Shown here piece by piece: positions 28,534 through 37,900 of a stretch of DNA of 64,000 nucleotides. Below the pieces are notes generated by a model. That model was given only the letters and a program-made list of their open reading frames with translations. It searched no databases and was not told the origin of the DNA. A program made the translations under genes and the position numbers. Position 1 is the stretch's first letter, and every line of letters begins with the position of its first letter. Origin of the DNA: Parapusillimonas granuli (GTDB lineage: Bacteria > Pseudomonadota > Gammaproteobacteria > Burkholderiales > Burkholderiaceae_B); contig NZ_JACCEM010000003.1 of NCBI RefSeq assembly GCF_013416525.1, forward strand, positions 62,001 to 126,000. The letters run 5' to 3'.

Positions 28534-29718
28534 TCATGAGGGTTGCCGGCCATCATAAAGCCTTTGATCCGTAGGCGCCACTGCGGCCTGGCGCCGCTGG
28601 AAGCGGCCGTCTTCGTGCCGGAAGACGCGGTCCGACAATTCGAGTTCCAGCAGGCAGGCGTTGAGCCGGGGCAGGTCCATGCCGCTGCGCGCGGCCAGCT
28701 GGTCGATGTGGGCCGGGTCGTGGCCCAGGGCATCCAGCACCCTGGCGGCGTCCTCGTCCAGCGGGGGCGCCTCCAGCGGAGAAAGGAGATCCGGCGCGGA
28801 CGCGGCGGCGCTTGAGCCGGGAGCGCCCAATTCCTCGTGGATGTCCTGCCCGGACTCGACCAGCTTGGCGCCCTGGCGGATCAGGGCATGGCAGCCGCGC
28901 GACAGCGGCGAATGGATGGACCCCGGGATGGCGAAGACTTCCCGCCCCATTTCGGTGGCGAGCCTGGCGGTGATGAGCGAACCGCTTTGGCGGGCGGCCT
29001 CGACCACCAGGACGCCGCGCGACAACCCGGCGACCAGCCGGTTCCGCCTGGGAAACTGATGGGGCAAAGCCCGGGTGCCCAGCGGGAATTCGGAAACCAG
29101 CGCGCCTTCCGCCGCGATGCGGTGGGCGAGCCCGCGATTGCGCGCCGGATAGACGATGTCTATGCCCGTGCCCAGCACCGCGACGGTGCCCCCGCCCTGG
29201 CTGCCCGCCGCCAGCGCGCCTTCGTGCGCCGCGGCATCGATGCCCAGGGCCAGCCCGCTGACGATGCTCCAGCCTTGCTCCGCCAGATAGCGCGCGAACG
29301 CCCGGGCGTTGTCGGCGCCGCCGACGGTCGCGCTGCGCGCGCCCACGATGGCGATGCCGGGACGGGACAGCAGCGGCACCGCGCCATTCACGTACAGCAG
29401 CAAAGGGGGATCGTGGGTGTCCAGGAGCGACCTGGGATAGCCGGGATCGGCCAGGGTCAGCAGGTGGTGCCCGGGCTGGTCCAGCCACTTCAGGGTGGCA
29501 TCGACGGCGGCGCGGGTTTCGTCCGCGAGCGGGCTTTTCAGCTGCAGGGCGAGCGGCGGCGGCAGCAGCCCGGCCAGCTGTCCCAGCGAGGCCGCGTAGA
29601 CGTCTTGCGGCAGGCCGATGGCGGCCAGCAGGCCGCGCGCCTGCGCCGGGCCGAGGCCGGGTTCGAGCGACAGCCGGATCCAGGAGGAGAGTTCGTCTGT
29701 GGGTAAGGTCAGGGGCAT
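28534..29718 (-). CDS. dprA: DNA-processing protein DprA
   Basis: Binds incoming single-stranded DNA and loads RecA during natural transformation. The protein has 394 aa: an N-terminal SAM-like region, a Rossmann core ([44 protein letters not shown], then [20 protein letters not shown]) and a C-terminal winged-helix DprA domain (residues about 330-385, [20 protein letters not shown]). It is divergent from def across a 110-base gap; this gap holds a perfect GCCGGCC/GGCCGGC inverted repeat (29737-29759) but no sure promoter. Together with comF at 40.1 kb it shows that competence genes are kept. Confidence 0.94.
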   Translation of the reverse strand: MPLTLPTDELSSWIRLSLEPGLGPAQARGLLAAIGLPQDVYAASLGQLAGLLPPPLALQLKSPLADETRAAVDATLKWLDQPGHHLLTLADPGYPRSLLDTHDPPLLLYVNGAVPLLSRPGIAIVGARSATVGGADNARAFARYLAEQGWSIVSGLALGIDAAAHEGALAAGSQGGGTVAVLGTGIDIVYPARNRGLAHRIAAEGALVSEFPLGTRALPHQFPRRNRLVAGLSRGVLVVEAARQSGSLITARLATEMGREVFAIPGSIHSPLSRGCHALIRQGAKLVESGQDIHEELGAPGSSAAASAPDLLSPLEAPPLDEDAARVLDALGHDPAHIDQLAARSGMDLPRLNACLLELELSDRVFRHEDGRFQRRQAAVAPTDQRLYDGRQPS

Positions 29719-29828
29719 GCCTCAGTTTGACACAATGCCGGCCTTCGAGGAGGGCCGGCGCCACGAATGGTCACAGTCAAAACTTTGTTTTATCATGGAA
29801 GCTTAGACTAATTCAGAGATTTTGCTTC

Positions 29829-30341
29829 ATGGCTTTGCTTCCCATACTTCGCTACCCCGACCCGCGCTTGCACAAGGTTGCAAAGCCGGTCCAGGTGGTC
29901 GACGACCGTATCCGCCAGCTGGTGCGCGATATGGCCGAAACCATGTACGCCGCCCCGGGCGTCGGCCTTGCCGCCACCCAGGTCGACGTGCACGAGCGCG
30001 TGGTGGTCATCGACGTCTCTGAAGGCGGCAACGAACTCATCGTGCTCATCAACCCCGAAATCATCTGGAAGAGCGAAGAAAAACAGGTCTACGAAGAAGG
30101 CTGCCTGTCGGTGCCCGGCGTCTACGACGAAGTCGAACGCGCCGCCCGCATACGGGTGCGGGCGCTGAATGAAAAAGGCGAATCCTACGAATTCGACGCC
30201 GAAGGCCTGCTGGCCGTCTGCGTGCAGCACGAACTCGACCACCTGCTGGGCAAGGTGTTCGTGGAATATCTTTCCGTCCTCAAGCAGAACCGCATCAAGA
30301 CGCGGCTGCGCAAGCAGGAACGCGAAGCGCTCAAAGCCTGA
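29829..30341 (+). CDS. def: Peptide deformylase
   Basis: Removes the formyl group from the N-terminal methionine of nascent proteins. The protein has 170 aa with all three metalloenzyme motifs: GVGLAATQ (residues 44-51), EGCLS with metal ligand C92, and QHELDH with H134, E135 and H138. Size equals that of E. coli Def. The start at [14 protein letters not shown] is set by homology. fmt follows after 31 bases, so the two enzymes that add and remove formyl are made together. Confidence 0.96.
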   Translation: MALLPILRYPDPRLHKVAKPVQVVDDRIRQLVRDMAETMYAAPGVGLAATQVDVHERVVVIDVSEGGNELIVLINPEIIWKSEEKQVYEEGCLSVPGVYDEVERAARIRVRALNEKGESYEFDAEGLLAVCVQHELDHLLGKVFVEYLSVLKQNRIKTRLRKQEREALKA

Positions 30342-30372
30342 CCCCGTCATTCCGATACCAAGTCCCTACGCC

Positions 30373-31311
30373 GTGCGCATCGTATTTGCCGGAACCCCCG
30401 AATTCGCCCGCCAGGCGCTGGACGCCATCCTGGCGGCCGGGCATCAGGTGCCCCTGGTCCTGACCCAGCCCGACCGCCCCTCGGGCCGCGGGTTGAAACT
30501 GATGCCCAGCGCCGTGAAACAGGCCGCGCAGGCGGCGGGCATTCCGGTCTGCCAGCCGCGCAGCCTCCGGCTCGACGGTAAATACCCCGAGGACGCGGCC
30601 GCCGCGCGCCAGGCCCTGCTGGATGCGCGGCCCGAACTGATGGTCGTCGCCGCCTACGGACTGATCCTGCCCGAATGGGTCCTGGCCCTGCCGGAACGCG
30701 GCTGCTTCAACATCCACGCCAGCCTCCTGCCGCGCTGGCGTGGCGCCGCGCCCATACAGCGCGCGATCGAAGCGGGCGACGCGCAAACCGGCATCACGAT
30801 CATGCAGATGGATCAGGGCCTGGACACCGGCGACATGCTGCTGGCCCGGGCGCTGCCGATCACGCCGGAACACACCGCGGCCACCCTGCACGATGCGCTC
30901 GCGCAAATGGGCGCGCAGGCCATCGTCGAGGCCGTCGAGGCGGCCGAGGCCAATGCGCTGCGCGCCACGCCGCAGCCCGCCGAAGGGGTGACCTACGCCG
31001 CCAAGCTGGAAAAATCCGAGGCGCCGCTGGACTTCACGCAGCCCGCGGAGCAATTGGCTCGGCGTGTCCGCGCGTTCAATCCGGTTCCGGGCAGCACCAT
31101 GCGGCTGCCCGGCCTGGCCGACCCGGTCAAGGTCTGGCGGGCGGCCGCCTTGCCCGGCCGGCCCGCGGCGCAGCCGGGCGACATCGTGGCGGTCGGCGCG
31201 GAAGGGGTGGACGTCGCCACCGCCGACGGCGTCCTGCGCCTGCTGGAGTTGCAAAAAGCGGGCGGAAAGCGCCAGCCCGTAGCGGCTTTTGTGCAGGGCT
31301 GGCAGGCCTGA
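30373..31311 (+). CDS. fmt: Methionyl-tRNA formyltransferase
   Basis: Transfers formyl from 10-formyl-tetrahydrofolate to initiator Met-tRNA. The protein has 312 aa with an N-terminal catalytic domain ([16 protein letters not shown]113 and H115 in [20 protein letters not shown]151 in [11 protein letters not shown]) and a C-terminal OB-like tRNA-binding domain from about residue 208. The start codon is GTG, chosen because [11 protein letters not shown] is the conserved beginning; the frame is open upstream only over def. Confidence 0.95.
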   Translation: MRIVFAGTPEFARQALDAILAAGHQVPLVLTQPDRPSGRGLKLMPSAVKQAAQAAGIPVCQPRSLRLDGKYPEDAAAARQALLDARPELMVVAAYGLILPEWVLALPERGCFNIHASLLPRWRGAAPIQRAIEAGDAQTGITIMQMDQGLDTGDMLLARALPITPEHTAATLHDALAQMGAQAIVEAVEAAEANALRATPQPAEGVTYAAKLEKSEAPLDFTQPAEQLARRVRAFNPVPGSTMRLPGLADPVKVWRAAALPGRPAAQPGDIVAVGAEGVDVATADGVLRLLELQKAGGKRQPVAAFVQGWQA

Positions 31312-31312
31312 G

Positions 31313-31349
31313 GGGCCGGCGGAGCGCCGCCCGAATGCCTCGCCGGCCC
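31313..31349. terminator. Candidate bidirectional terminator fmt/rimO
   Basis: GGGCCGGCG (31313-31321) and CGCCGGCCC (31341-31349) are a perfect 9-base inverted repeat with a 19-base loop, directly after the fmt stop and between convergent genes. No T-run follows, so it may work only as an mRNA-end structure. Confidence 0.4.
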
Positions 31350-31372
31350 GGCCGGCGGCCGGCAATGCCTGA

Positions 31373-32695
31373 TTAGCCGGCCAGCTGCGTGCCGTATAGA
31401 TCGTACTCGTCCGAATCGGTGACGCGCACCCGCACGATGTCTCCGGGCGCCAGCGTTTCCTCGGTTTCGACGAACACGCTGCCGTCGATCTCGGGCGCGT
31501 CGGCGCTGGACCGGCCGATGGGGCCGTCTTCGTCGATTTCGTCGATCAGCACCTCGATTTCACGGCCTATCTTCCCGGCGAGCCGCTGCGCGGAGATCCG
31601 CTGCTGGTGTTCCATGAAGCGATTCCAGCGCTCTTGCTTCACTTCGTCGGGAACGTGATCGGGCAGTTCGTTGGCCTTGGCGCCCTGCACGGGCGAATAC
31701 TGGAAGCAGCCCACGCGATCCAGCTGCGCTTCGCTCATCCAGTCCAGCAGATACTGGAAGTCCTCCTCGGTTTCGCCGGGGAAGCCGACGATGAAGGTGG
31801 AGCGCAGGGTCAATTCCGGACAGGCCGCGCGCCAGCTTTTGATGCGGGCCAGGGTCTTGTCCTCGAATGCCGGCCGCTTCATGGCTTTCAGGATGCGCGG
31901 ACTGGCATGCTGGAAGGGGATGTCCAGATAGGGCAGGATCTTGCCGTCGGCCATCAGGGGAATCACTTCGTCGACGTGCGGATAGGGGTAAACGTAGTGC
32001 AGGCGCACCCACACGCCGAAGCCGGACAGCGCTTCGCTCAGCTGCGTCAGGTGGGTCTTGATGGGGCGCCCGTTCCAGAAGCCGCTGCGGAACTTGACGT
32101 CCACCCCGTAGGCGCTCGTGTCCTGCGAGATCACCAGCAGTTCCTTCACGCCCGCCTTGACCAGGCGTTCGGCTTCGCCCATGACGTCGCCGATCGGGCG
32201 GCTGACCAGGTCGCCGCGCATGGAGGGGATGATGCAGAAGCTGCAGCGGTGGTTGCAGCCTTCCGATATCTTCAGGTAGGCATAGTGGCGCGGCGTCAGC
32301 TTGATGCCCTGGGGCGGCACCAGGTCGACATAGGGGTCGTGCTCGACATTGGGCGGCGCCGCCTCGTGCACGGCGCGCACCACCTGCTCGTATTGCTGCG
32401 GGCCGGTCACGGCCAGCACCGCCGGGTGCACTTCCCGGATGAGGTTTTCTTCCACCCCCATGCAGCCCGTGACGATGACCTTGCCGTTCTCGGCGATGGC
32501 TTCGCCGATGGCGTCCAGGGATTCGGCCTTGGCGCTGTCGATGAAGCCGCAAGTGTTGACGACGACCACGTCCGCATTGTCGTAGTCGGGGGTGATGGCA
32601 TAGCCTTCCGTGCGCAGCTGCGTCAGGATGCGCTCGGAGTCGACCAGCGCTTTCGGGCAGCCCAGACTGACGAAGCCGACTTTTGGGGAACTCAT
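31373..32695 (-). CDS. rimO: Ribosomal protein S12 methylthiotransferase RimO
   Basis: Radical-SAM enzyme that methylthiolates the conserved aspartate of ribosomal protein S12. The protein has 440 aa: an N-terminal UPF0004 domain with cluster cysteines C13, C49 and C78; a radical-SAM core with C147, C151 and C154 (GCNHRCSFC); and a C-terminal TRAM domain (residues about 370-438). RimO rather than MiaB is indicated by the start [17 protein letters not shown] and by [11 protein letters not shown]. It is divergent from rsmB; the 143-base gap shows no clear promoter. Confidence 0.95.
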   Translation of the reverse strand: MSSPKVGFVSLGCPKALVDSERILTQLRTEGYAITPDYDNADVVVVNTCGFIDSAKAESLDAIGEAIAENGKVIVTGCMGVEENLIREVHPAVLAVTGPQQYEQVVRAVHEAAPPNVEHDPYVDLVPPQGIKLTPRHYAYLKISEGCNHRCSFCIIPSMRGDLVSRPIGDVMGEAERLVKAGVKELLVISQDTSAYGVDVKFRSGFWNGRPIKTHLTQLSEALSGFGVWVRLHYVYPYPHVDEVIPLMADGKILPYLDIPFQHASPRILKAMKRPAFEDKTLARIKSWRAACPELTLRSTFIVGFPGETEEDFQYLLDWMSEAQLDRVGCFQYSPVQGAKANELPDHVPDEVKQERWNRFMEHQQRISAQRLAGKIGREIEVLIDEIDEDGPIGRSSADAPEIDGSVFVETEETLAPGDIVRVRVTDSDEYDLYGTQLAG

Positions 32696-32838
32696 GGATG
32701 ACCTTTTAGCGTTGACGGGCCGCCGGGGCCCGGAAAAGAAAGAATTTTAACGGTGCGCCGCGCGCCATGGACGGGCCGCGCGCGATTTGATGATAAAGTC
32801 CGACTCAAAGCCCATTCATACACACGTCTTTCGCAGCT

Positions 32839-34185
32839 GTGCACCCAGACCCGTCCCGGCATCGCAATATCAGCTTGTCCGACACCTTGTCGGCCAGCGC
32901 GCGCAATGTGCGCGACGTCCTGGCCGGCAGGTCGCTGTCGGACAGCCTGGCCGCGACGCCGGGCGAATTGCGGGCCTCGGCCCAGGCCGTGTCGTTTCAT
33001 GCCATGCGCAAGCTGGGGCAGGCCCGCCATGCCAGGCGGATGCTGGTCAGCCGCAAGCCGCCCAACCCGCTGTTCGATGCCTTGCTGCTGGTGTCGCTGG
33101 CCTTGCTCGAGACCGCCATCGGGCACGAGGCGCCGGAAGGCGGGCCCGTTCCGCGCCACCTGCCCGTCTATGCCGTGCATACCCTGGTGGACCAGGCCGT
33201 CAAGGCGGCGTCGGCGCAGCCGAAGCTGCGTGCCTACAAAGCGCTGTTGAATGGGGCGCTCAGGAATTACATACGAGAGCGCAAGGCGATTTTAACCCAG
33301 GCGCAGGAGTCGCCCGAGGCCTGTTTCAACTTTCCGGACTGGTGGGTGGCGCGCCTGCGCAAAGCCTATCCCGATCGGTGGGAAGATCTGCTGCGGGCGT
33401 CCGACGAACCGGGGCCGATGACGCTGCGCGTGAACCGGCGCCGCGCCACCGTCCAGCAGATGCTGCGGGCCCTGGACGCCGCCGGCATGCCGGCGTTCCA
33501 TCGGGGCGGCGACGCCGTCACCCTGTACACGCCCAGCCCGGTGCCGCTCGTCCCCGGCTTTGAAGAGGGGTGGTTTTCGGTCCAGGATTACGCCGCGCAG
33601 CAGGCCGGCGCCCTCTTGCCCCTGGAGCCGGGCATGCGGGTGCTGGACGCCTGCGCCGCGCCGGGCGGCAAGACCGCCCACTTGCTCGAACGGGCCGATG
33701 TCCGCTTGCTGGCGCTCGACGCCGATGCCGGCCGGCTCGTGCGCGTGCGGGAAAACCTTGCGAGACTGGGGCTGGACGGCCCGGCCGTGGCCCTGAAGTG
33801 CGCCGATGCCGCCGACCTTCCCGCCTGGTGGGACGGCGCGCCCTTCGACGCCATCCTGGCCGATGTCCCCTGCACGGCCTCCGGCGTGGTGCGCCGCCAT
33901 CCCGACATCCGCTGGCTGCGCCGCGAGGCCGACGTCGCCAGGACCGCCGCGCTGCAGCGGCGCATCGTCGATGCCCTGTGGCGCACCCTGCGCCCGGGCG
34001 GCCACATGCTGTATGCCACCTGCTCCATTTTTCCGGAAGAATGCGAAGACCAGGCGCGGCGATTCCTGCAGCGTCAGGCCGACGCCGTCCGGCTCGACGC
34101 GCCCGGCCAGATGCTGCCCCTGGCCGAAGATCCCATGACGGCGCACGACGGTTTTTTTTATGCTTTGTTTGCCAAGAAGGCGTGA
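32839..34185 (+). CDS. rsmB: 16S rRNA (cytosine-967) methyltransferase RsmB
   Basis: Methylates C967 of 16S rRNA using S-adenosylmethionine. The protein has 448 aa: an N-terminal NusB-like RNA-binding domain (residues about 50-155) and a C-terminal Rossmann methyltransferase with ACAAPGGKTAHLLE, C345 in DVPCTASGVVRRHPD and catalytic C395 in YATCSIFPEE. The 50-residue spacing of these cysteines is the same as in E. coli RsmB. The proposed start is GTG without an evident ribosome site, so it may be slightly off. The DUF4390 gene follows after 76 bases. Confidence 0.93.
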   Translation: MHPDPSRHRNISLSDTLSASARNVRDVLAGRSLSDSLAATPGELRASAQAVSFHAMRKLGQARHARRMLVSRKPPNPLFDALLLVSLALLETAIGHEAPEGGPVPRHLPVYAVHTLVDQAVKAASAQPKLRAYKALLNGALRNYIRERKAILTQAQESPEACFNFPDWWVARLRKAYPDRWEDLLRASDEPGPMTLRVNRRRATVQQMLRALDAAGMPAFHRGGDAVTLYTPSPVPLVPGFEEGWFSVQDYAAQQAGALLPLEPGMRVLDACAAPGGKTAHLLERADVRLLALDADAGRLVRVRENLARLGLDGPAVALKCADAADLPAWWDGAPFDAILADVPCTASGVVRRHPDIRWLRREADVARTAALQRRIVDALWRTLRPGGHMLYATCSIFPEECEDQARRFLQRQADAVRLDAPGQMLPLAEDPMTAHDGFFYALFAKKA

Positions 34186-34261
34186 CTCGTCAAAAATGAC
34201 GGCTTCGGACCACTCTTTGTGCAGGCCGGCCCTGCCACTCTTTAGCATTGATAGGCCTTAA

Positions 34262-34843
34262 ATGCTGCGACTGCTGTTTTCCGTTTTCCTTTCCCTGGCA
34301 TTGGCGGGGGCCGCGTGCGCCGAAGCCGGCGTGCAAGAGGCGGGTGAACAGGTGCTGCGCGTCGAGCCGATGGTCCGCGACGGCAAGCTTTATATCGACG
34401 CCGACGTCCAGCTGGACGTCACGGGCGACCTGCGCAACGCCGCCGAAAAGGGCGTGCCCATTTATTTCACGGCGGACCTCAAGATCGTTACCAAAAGATG
34501 GTGGTGGTTCGACAAAGTGGTCGTCGACGAGCAGCAAACCTGGCGCATCGTCTACAACGCCCTGACCCGGCAATGGCGCGTGGGCACCGGCGAGCTCTCG
34601 CTGCCGGAATCCTCGCTGGACAACGCATTGTCGCTGGTGCGGAACATCCGCGGCTGGGCGGTCGCGGACATCGGCGACCTGGAGCACGATGAGCCTTACG
34701 AGGGCCGCATCCGGGTGCGGCTCGACACTTCGCTTCTTGCCCGGCCCTTCCAGGTCGACGCCCTGAACAGCAGCGCGTGGTCGCTTGCTACTCCATGGAA
34801 AAATTTCAATTTTTCAATCTCGGTCGTCGAGCCTCAGCGCTGA
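34262..34843 (+). CDS. DUF4390 exported protein
   Basis: A 193-aa protein with a signal peptide (MLRLLFSVFLSLALAGAACA) and a beta-rich mature part of the DUF4390 family (GVPIYFTADLKIV, then WRIVYNALTRQWRVGTGELS). In many betaproteobacteria this family stands directly upstream of ntrY, as here; the ntrY start lies inside its last codons. Biochemical role unknown; periplasmic location and constant linkage suggest a link to sensing by NtrY, which is inference. Confidence 0.85.
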   Translation: MLRLLFSVFLSLALAGAACAEAGVQEAGEQVLRVEPMVRDGKLYIDADVQLDVTGDLRNAAEKGVPIYFTADLKIVTKRWWWFDKVVVDEQQTWRIVYNALTRQWRVGTGELSLPESSLDNALSLVRNIRGWAVADIGDLEHDEPYEGRIRVRLDTSLLARPFQVDALNSSAWSLATPWKNFNFSISVVEPQR

Positions 34844-37191
34844 TACGCTGGGGCTTGCGCGCCGCCCTGATCGTCGCCGCGCTCAGCGCCCTGGCGTTGC
34901 TCGCCTTGCTGGTCTGGTCCACGGGCAATGCGTCGCGCTACGCCCAGCAGTACGACACCTTGCTGGTGCTCAACGGGATACTGGCCGTCGCGCTGATCTT
35001 CTGGGTGCTGGCCCTGTCGGCGAGGCTGCTGCGCCAGATCCGGCGCAGGCAGTTCGGCGCCCGGCTGACCGCCCGGTTCACCCTGTATTTCGCGCTGATC
35101 GGCGTACTGCCGGGGGCCCTGATCTACGTCCTGTCGGTCGAATTCATGTCGCGGTCCATCGAGTCCTGGTTCAACGTGCGGGTCGACACGGCGCTGGAGG
35201 CCGGCCTGAACCTGGGCCGCGCGGCGCTCGATTCGCAGCTCGACGACCTGAACGCCCGCGCCAAGGAAATGTCCGCCAAGCTGGGCAACGCCAACGATGC
35301 GGAAATGTCCCTGGTCATCTCGCGCCTGCGCGAGTCCTATGGCGTGGCCGAGGCCATGATCTTCACCGGCAACGGGCGGCTGATCGCCTTCAGCTCCTCG
35401 GCCTACGGGCAGTTGCTGCCGGATCTGCCGCCCGCGTCGGTGATCAACCAGCTCAGGGTGTCGCGCTACTACTCGGCGGCCGAGGCCGACGAAGTCGACG
35501 AGCCCGCCAAGGACCGGGACGGGGAGGCCGTGGCGCAGGCGGGCCTGCATCTGCGGGTGGTGCTGCCGATCAACACGGTGGAACGGCTGTCATCGGTGCT
35601 GGGCATGGCGCCCGATGCGCGCTGGCTGCAGGTGATCGAGCCGGTGCCGGAACAGATCGCGCGCAACGCCAACCAGGTCCAGCAAGGCTTCCGCGACTAC
35701 CAGGAACTGGCGCTGTCGCGGCTGGGCTTGCGCAAGCTGTACGGCATCACCCTGACCCTGGCGCTGATTCTGGCGGTGTTCGCGGCCATCGTGTTCGCGC
35801 TGTCGGTGTCGCGCCGGCTGGTGCGGCCGCTGCTGTCGCTCGCCGCCGGCACCCAGGCGGTCGGCGTGGGCGACTACCGCCCGCTGCCCGAGCCGCCCGA
35901 GAAAGACGAAGTGGGGCAGCTGACGCGCTCTTTCAACGCCATGACGCGCCAGCTGGACGAAGCGCGCCACATGGTCGAGAACAACCGGCAGCAGCTGGAG
36001 CGGTCGAACGTCTATCTGGAGTCCGTGCTGAGCAATCTGTCCTCGGGCGTGCTGGTGTTCGACGAAATGTTCCGGGTCAGCATGTTCAACCAGGGCGCCC
36101 AGAGCATCCTGCGCACCGACCTGCGCTCGGTCAAGGGCCGGCCGCTGGAGACCGCCGACGGCGCTTTCGCGCTGTCCCAGCTCATCCGCCAGGCCTTCGC
36201 CGCCCATGCCGCCGTGGGTTCCGAGCGCCAGTACTGGCAGCAGCAGTTCGAGCTCGAACTCGAAGCCGCGGTCGACAACGAAAAGAAGAAGCACATCGTC
36301 ACCCTGCTGGCGCGGGGCACGCACCTGCGGGTGGACGGCCGGGGCAACGGCTACCTGGTCGTGTTCGACGACATCAGCGAAGTGATCTCCGCCAACCGTA
36401 CCGTCGCATGGGGCGAGGTGGCGCGCAGGCTGGCGCACGAGATCAAGAATCCCCTGACCCCCATACAGCTGTCGGCCGAAAGGCTGGCCATGAAGCTGGA
36501 AGGCAAGCTCAGCGACGAGGACGCCGCGATGCTCACGCGGTCCACGGCCACCATCGTCAACCAGGTGGCTTCGCTGAAGCAGATGGTGGACGACTTCCGC
36601 GAGTACGCGCGCACGCCGCCGGCGCAGATGCAGCGCATCGAAATCAATGCGCTGATCGCCGACGTGCTCGCCCTGTACGGGTGGGACCCGGAGGGCGGCA
36701 TGGTGCGCGACGACGGGCAAAGCATGCATATCGATGTGGAGTTCGATCGCGCCGTGCCCGACATCGAAGGCGACCCCACCCAATTGCGCCAGGTGATCCA
36801 CAACCTGCTGGCCAATGCGCGCGACGCGGCCTCGCAGCACCAGCCGCTGGCCGAGGCCCGCATCCACGTGCAGACCAAGCTCATGTATTCCGGCGCGGAG
36901 GGCGACACCCAGCGTTCCGGCGTGCGGCTCACCATCACCGACAATGGCTGCGGCTTCCCTTCCCAGGTGCTGGCGCGGGTCTTCGAGCCCTATGTGACCA
37001 CCAAGGCGAGCGGAACGGGCCTGGGACTTGCTATAGTTAAAAAAATTATCGAAGAACATGGCGGTCGCATCGATATTTCCAACCGCCGCGAAGGCGGGGC
37101 GCGCATCTCCATCCTGTTCACGCGCCTTGCCGACCCAGCGTCTCCGCTGGACGAAGAAAGACAAGGGAACGATAATGCGGAAAAAAGGTAG
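34795..37191 (+). CDS. ntrY: Sensor histidine kinase NtrY-like
   Basis: Membrane-bound two-component kinase of about 798 aa. There are four membrane helices: three near the N terminus (to about residue 125) and one near residue 320 after a large periplasmic domain. Then follow HAMP (SVSRRLVRPLLSLAAGTQ), a PAS region (ESVLSNLSSGVLVFDEMF) and the kinase core with H548 in ARRLAHEIKNPLTPIQ, N-box NLLANARDAA, TDNGCGF and SGTGLGLAIVKK. A GTG six codons upstream is an alternative start; neither has a clear ribosome site, and both overlap the DUF4390 gene. It is paired with the NtrX-like regulator 10 bases downstream. The family is tied to nitrogen and redox signals. Confidence 0.9.
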   Translation: MEKFQFFNLGRRASALIRWGLRAALIVAALSALALLALLVWSTGNASRYAQQYDTLLVLNGILAVALIFWVLALSARLLRQIRRRQFGARLTARFTLYFALIGVLPGALIYVLSVEFMSRSIESWFNVRVDTALEAGLNLGRAALDSQLDDLNARAKEMSAKLGNANDAEMSLVISRLRESYGVAEAMIFTGNGRLIAFSSSAYGQLLPDLPPASVINQLRVSRYYSAAEADEVDEPAKDRDGEAVAQAGLHLRVVLPINTVERLSSVLGMAPDARWLQVIEPVPEQIARNANQVQQGFRDYQELALSRLGLRKLYGITLTLALILAVFAAIVFALSVSRRLVRPLLSLAAGTQAVGVGDYRPLPEPPEKDEVGQLTRSFNAMTRQLDEARHMVENNRQQLERSNVYLESVLSNLSSGVLVFDEMFRVSMFNQGAQSILRTDLRSVKGRPLETADGAFALSQLIRQAFAAHAAVGSERQYWQQQFELELEAAVDNEKKKHIVTLLARGTHLRVDGRGNGYLVVFDDISEVISANRTVAWGEVARRLAHEIKNPLTPIQLSAERLAMKLEGKLSDEDAAMLTRSTATIVNQVASLKQMVDDFREYARTPPAQMQRIEINALIADVLALYGWDPEGGMVRDDGQSMHIDVEFDRAVPDIEGDPTQLRQVIHNLLANARDAASQHQPLAEARIHVQTKLMYSGAEGDTQRSGVRLTITDNGCGFPSQVLARVFEPYVTTKASGTGLGLAIVKKIIEEHGGRIDISNRREGGARISILFTRLADPASPLDEERQGNDNAEKR

Positions 37192-37201
37192 GTGACGCTT
37201 T

Positions 37202-37900
37202 ATGGCCAGAATTCTGGTTGTTGACGACGAAATTGGTATCCGTGAGCTTTTGTCCGAAATCCTTTACGACGAAGGGCATTCGGTCGAGCTCGCGGAGAAC
37301 GCCGCGCAGGCGCGCGCGGCGCGCTTGCGGGCCCGCCCCGATCTGGTGCTGCTCGACATCTGGATGCCGGATACCGACGGCGTGAGCCTGCTGAAGGAAT
37401 GGGGCTCGCAAGGCCTGCTCGACATGCCAGTCATCATGATGAGCGGCCACGCCACGGTCGACACGGCGGTCGAAGCCACGCGCATCGGCGCGGTGGATTT
37501 CCTCGAAAAACCCATCACCCTGCAGAAGCTCCTGAAGACGATCGCGGCGGCCCTGGCCAAGCCTGTCGCCGCGCCTGCGCCGGCGGGGGGCGCGCGCCTG
37601 CCCGAACGCCGCCCCGACCACCTGCCCCCGCTGACCACCGACACCGCGTCGGCCCCCGCCGCCGAGCCCGCGGCCGAACTCAACCATTCCCTGCTGGGCG
37701 GCATTTCGCTCGACCAGCCGCTGCGCGACGCGCGCGACGAATTCGAGCGCATCTATTTCGAATATCACCTGGGGCGCGAAAACCACAGCATGACCCGCGT
37801 GTCGGAACGAACAGGCCTGGAACGCACCCATTTGTACCGCAAGCTCAAGCAGCTGGGCATAGATTCCTCACGCAAGAAGCAAAGCAGCTCGAACAACTGA
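37202..37900 (+). CDS. ntrX: NtrX-like response regulator lacking the AAA+ domain
   Basis: A 232-aa regulator. Residues 1-120 are a receiver domain (acidic pocket D8 and D9, phosphorylation site D52 in VLLDIWMPDTDG, switch MMSGHA, lysine in FLEKPI). A Pro/Ala-rich linker (about 121-160) follows, then a Fis-type helix-turn-helix that closely matches the end of NtrX (LRDARDEFERIYFEYHLGRE, then RTGLERTHLYRKLKQLGI). Canonical NtrX has about 450 aa with a central AAA+ domain that contacts sigma-54; no GAFTGA or Walker motif is present here. It therefore cannot be a standard sigma-54 activator and probably acts like RegA/PrrA-type regulators. GGTAGG lies upstream of the ATG. Confidence 0.9.
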   Translation: MARILVVDDEIGIRELLSEILYDEGHSVELAENAAQARAARLRARPDLVLLDIWMPDTDGVSLLKEWGSQGLLDMPVIMMSGHATVDTAVEATRIGAVDFLEKPITLQKLLKTIAAALAKPVAAPAPAGGARLPERRPDHLPPLTTDTASAPAAEPAAELNHSLLGGISLDQPLRDARDEFERIYFEYHLGRENHSMTRVSERTGLERTHLYRKLKQLGIDSSRKKQSSSNN

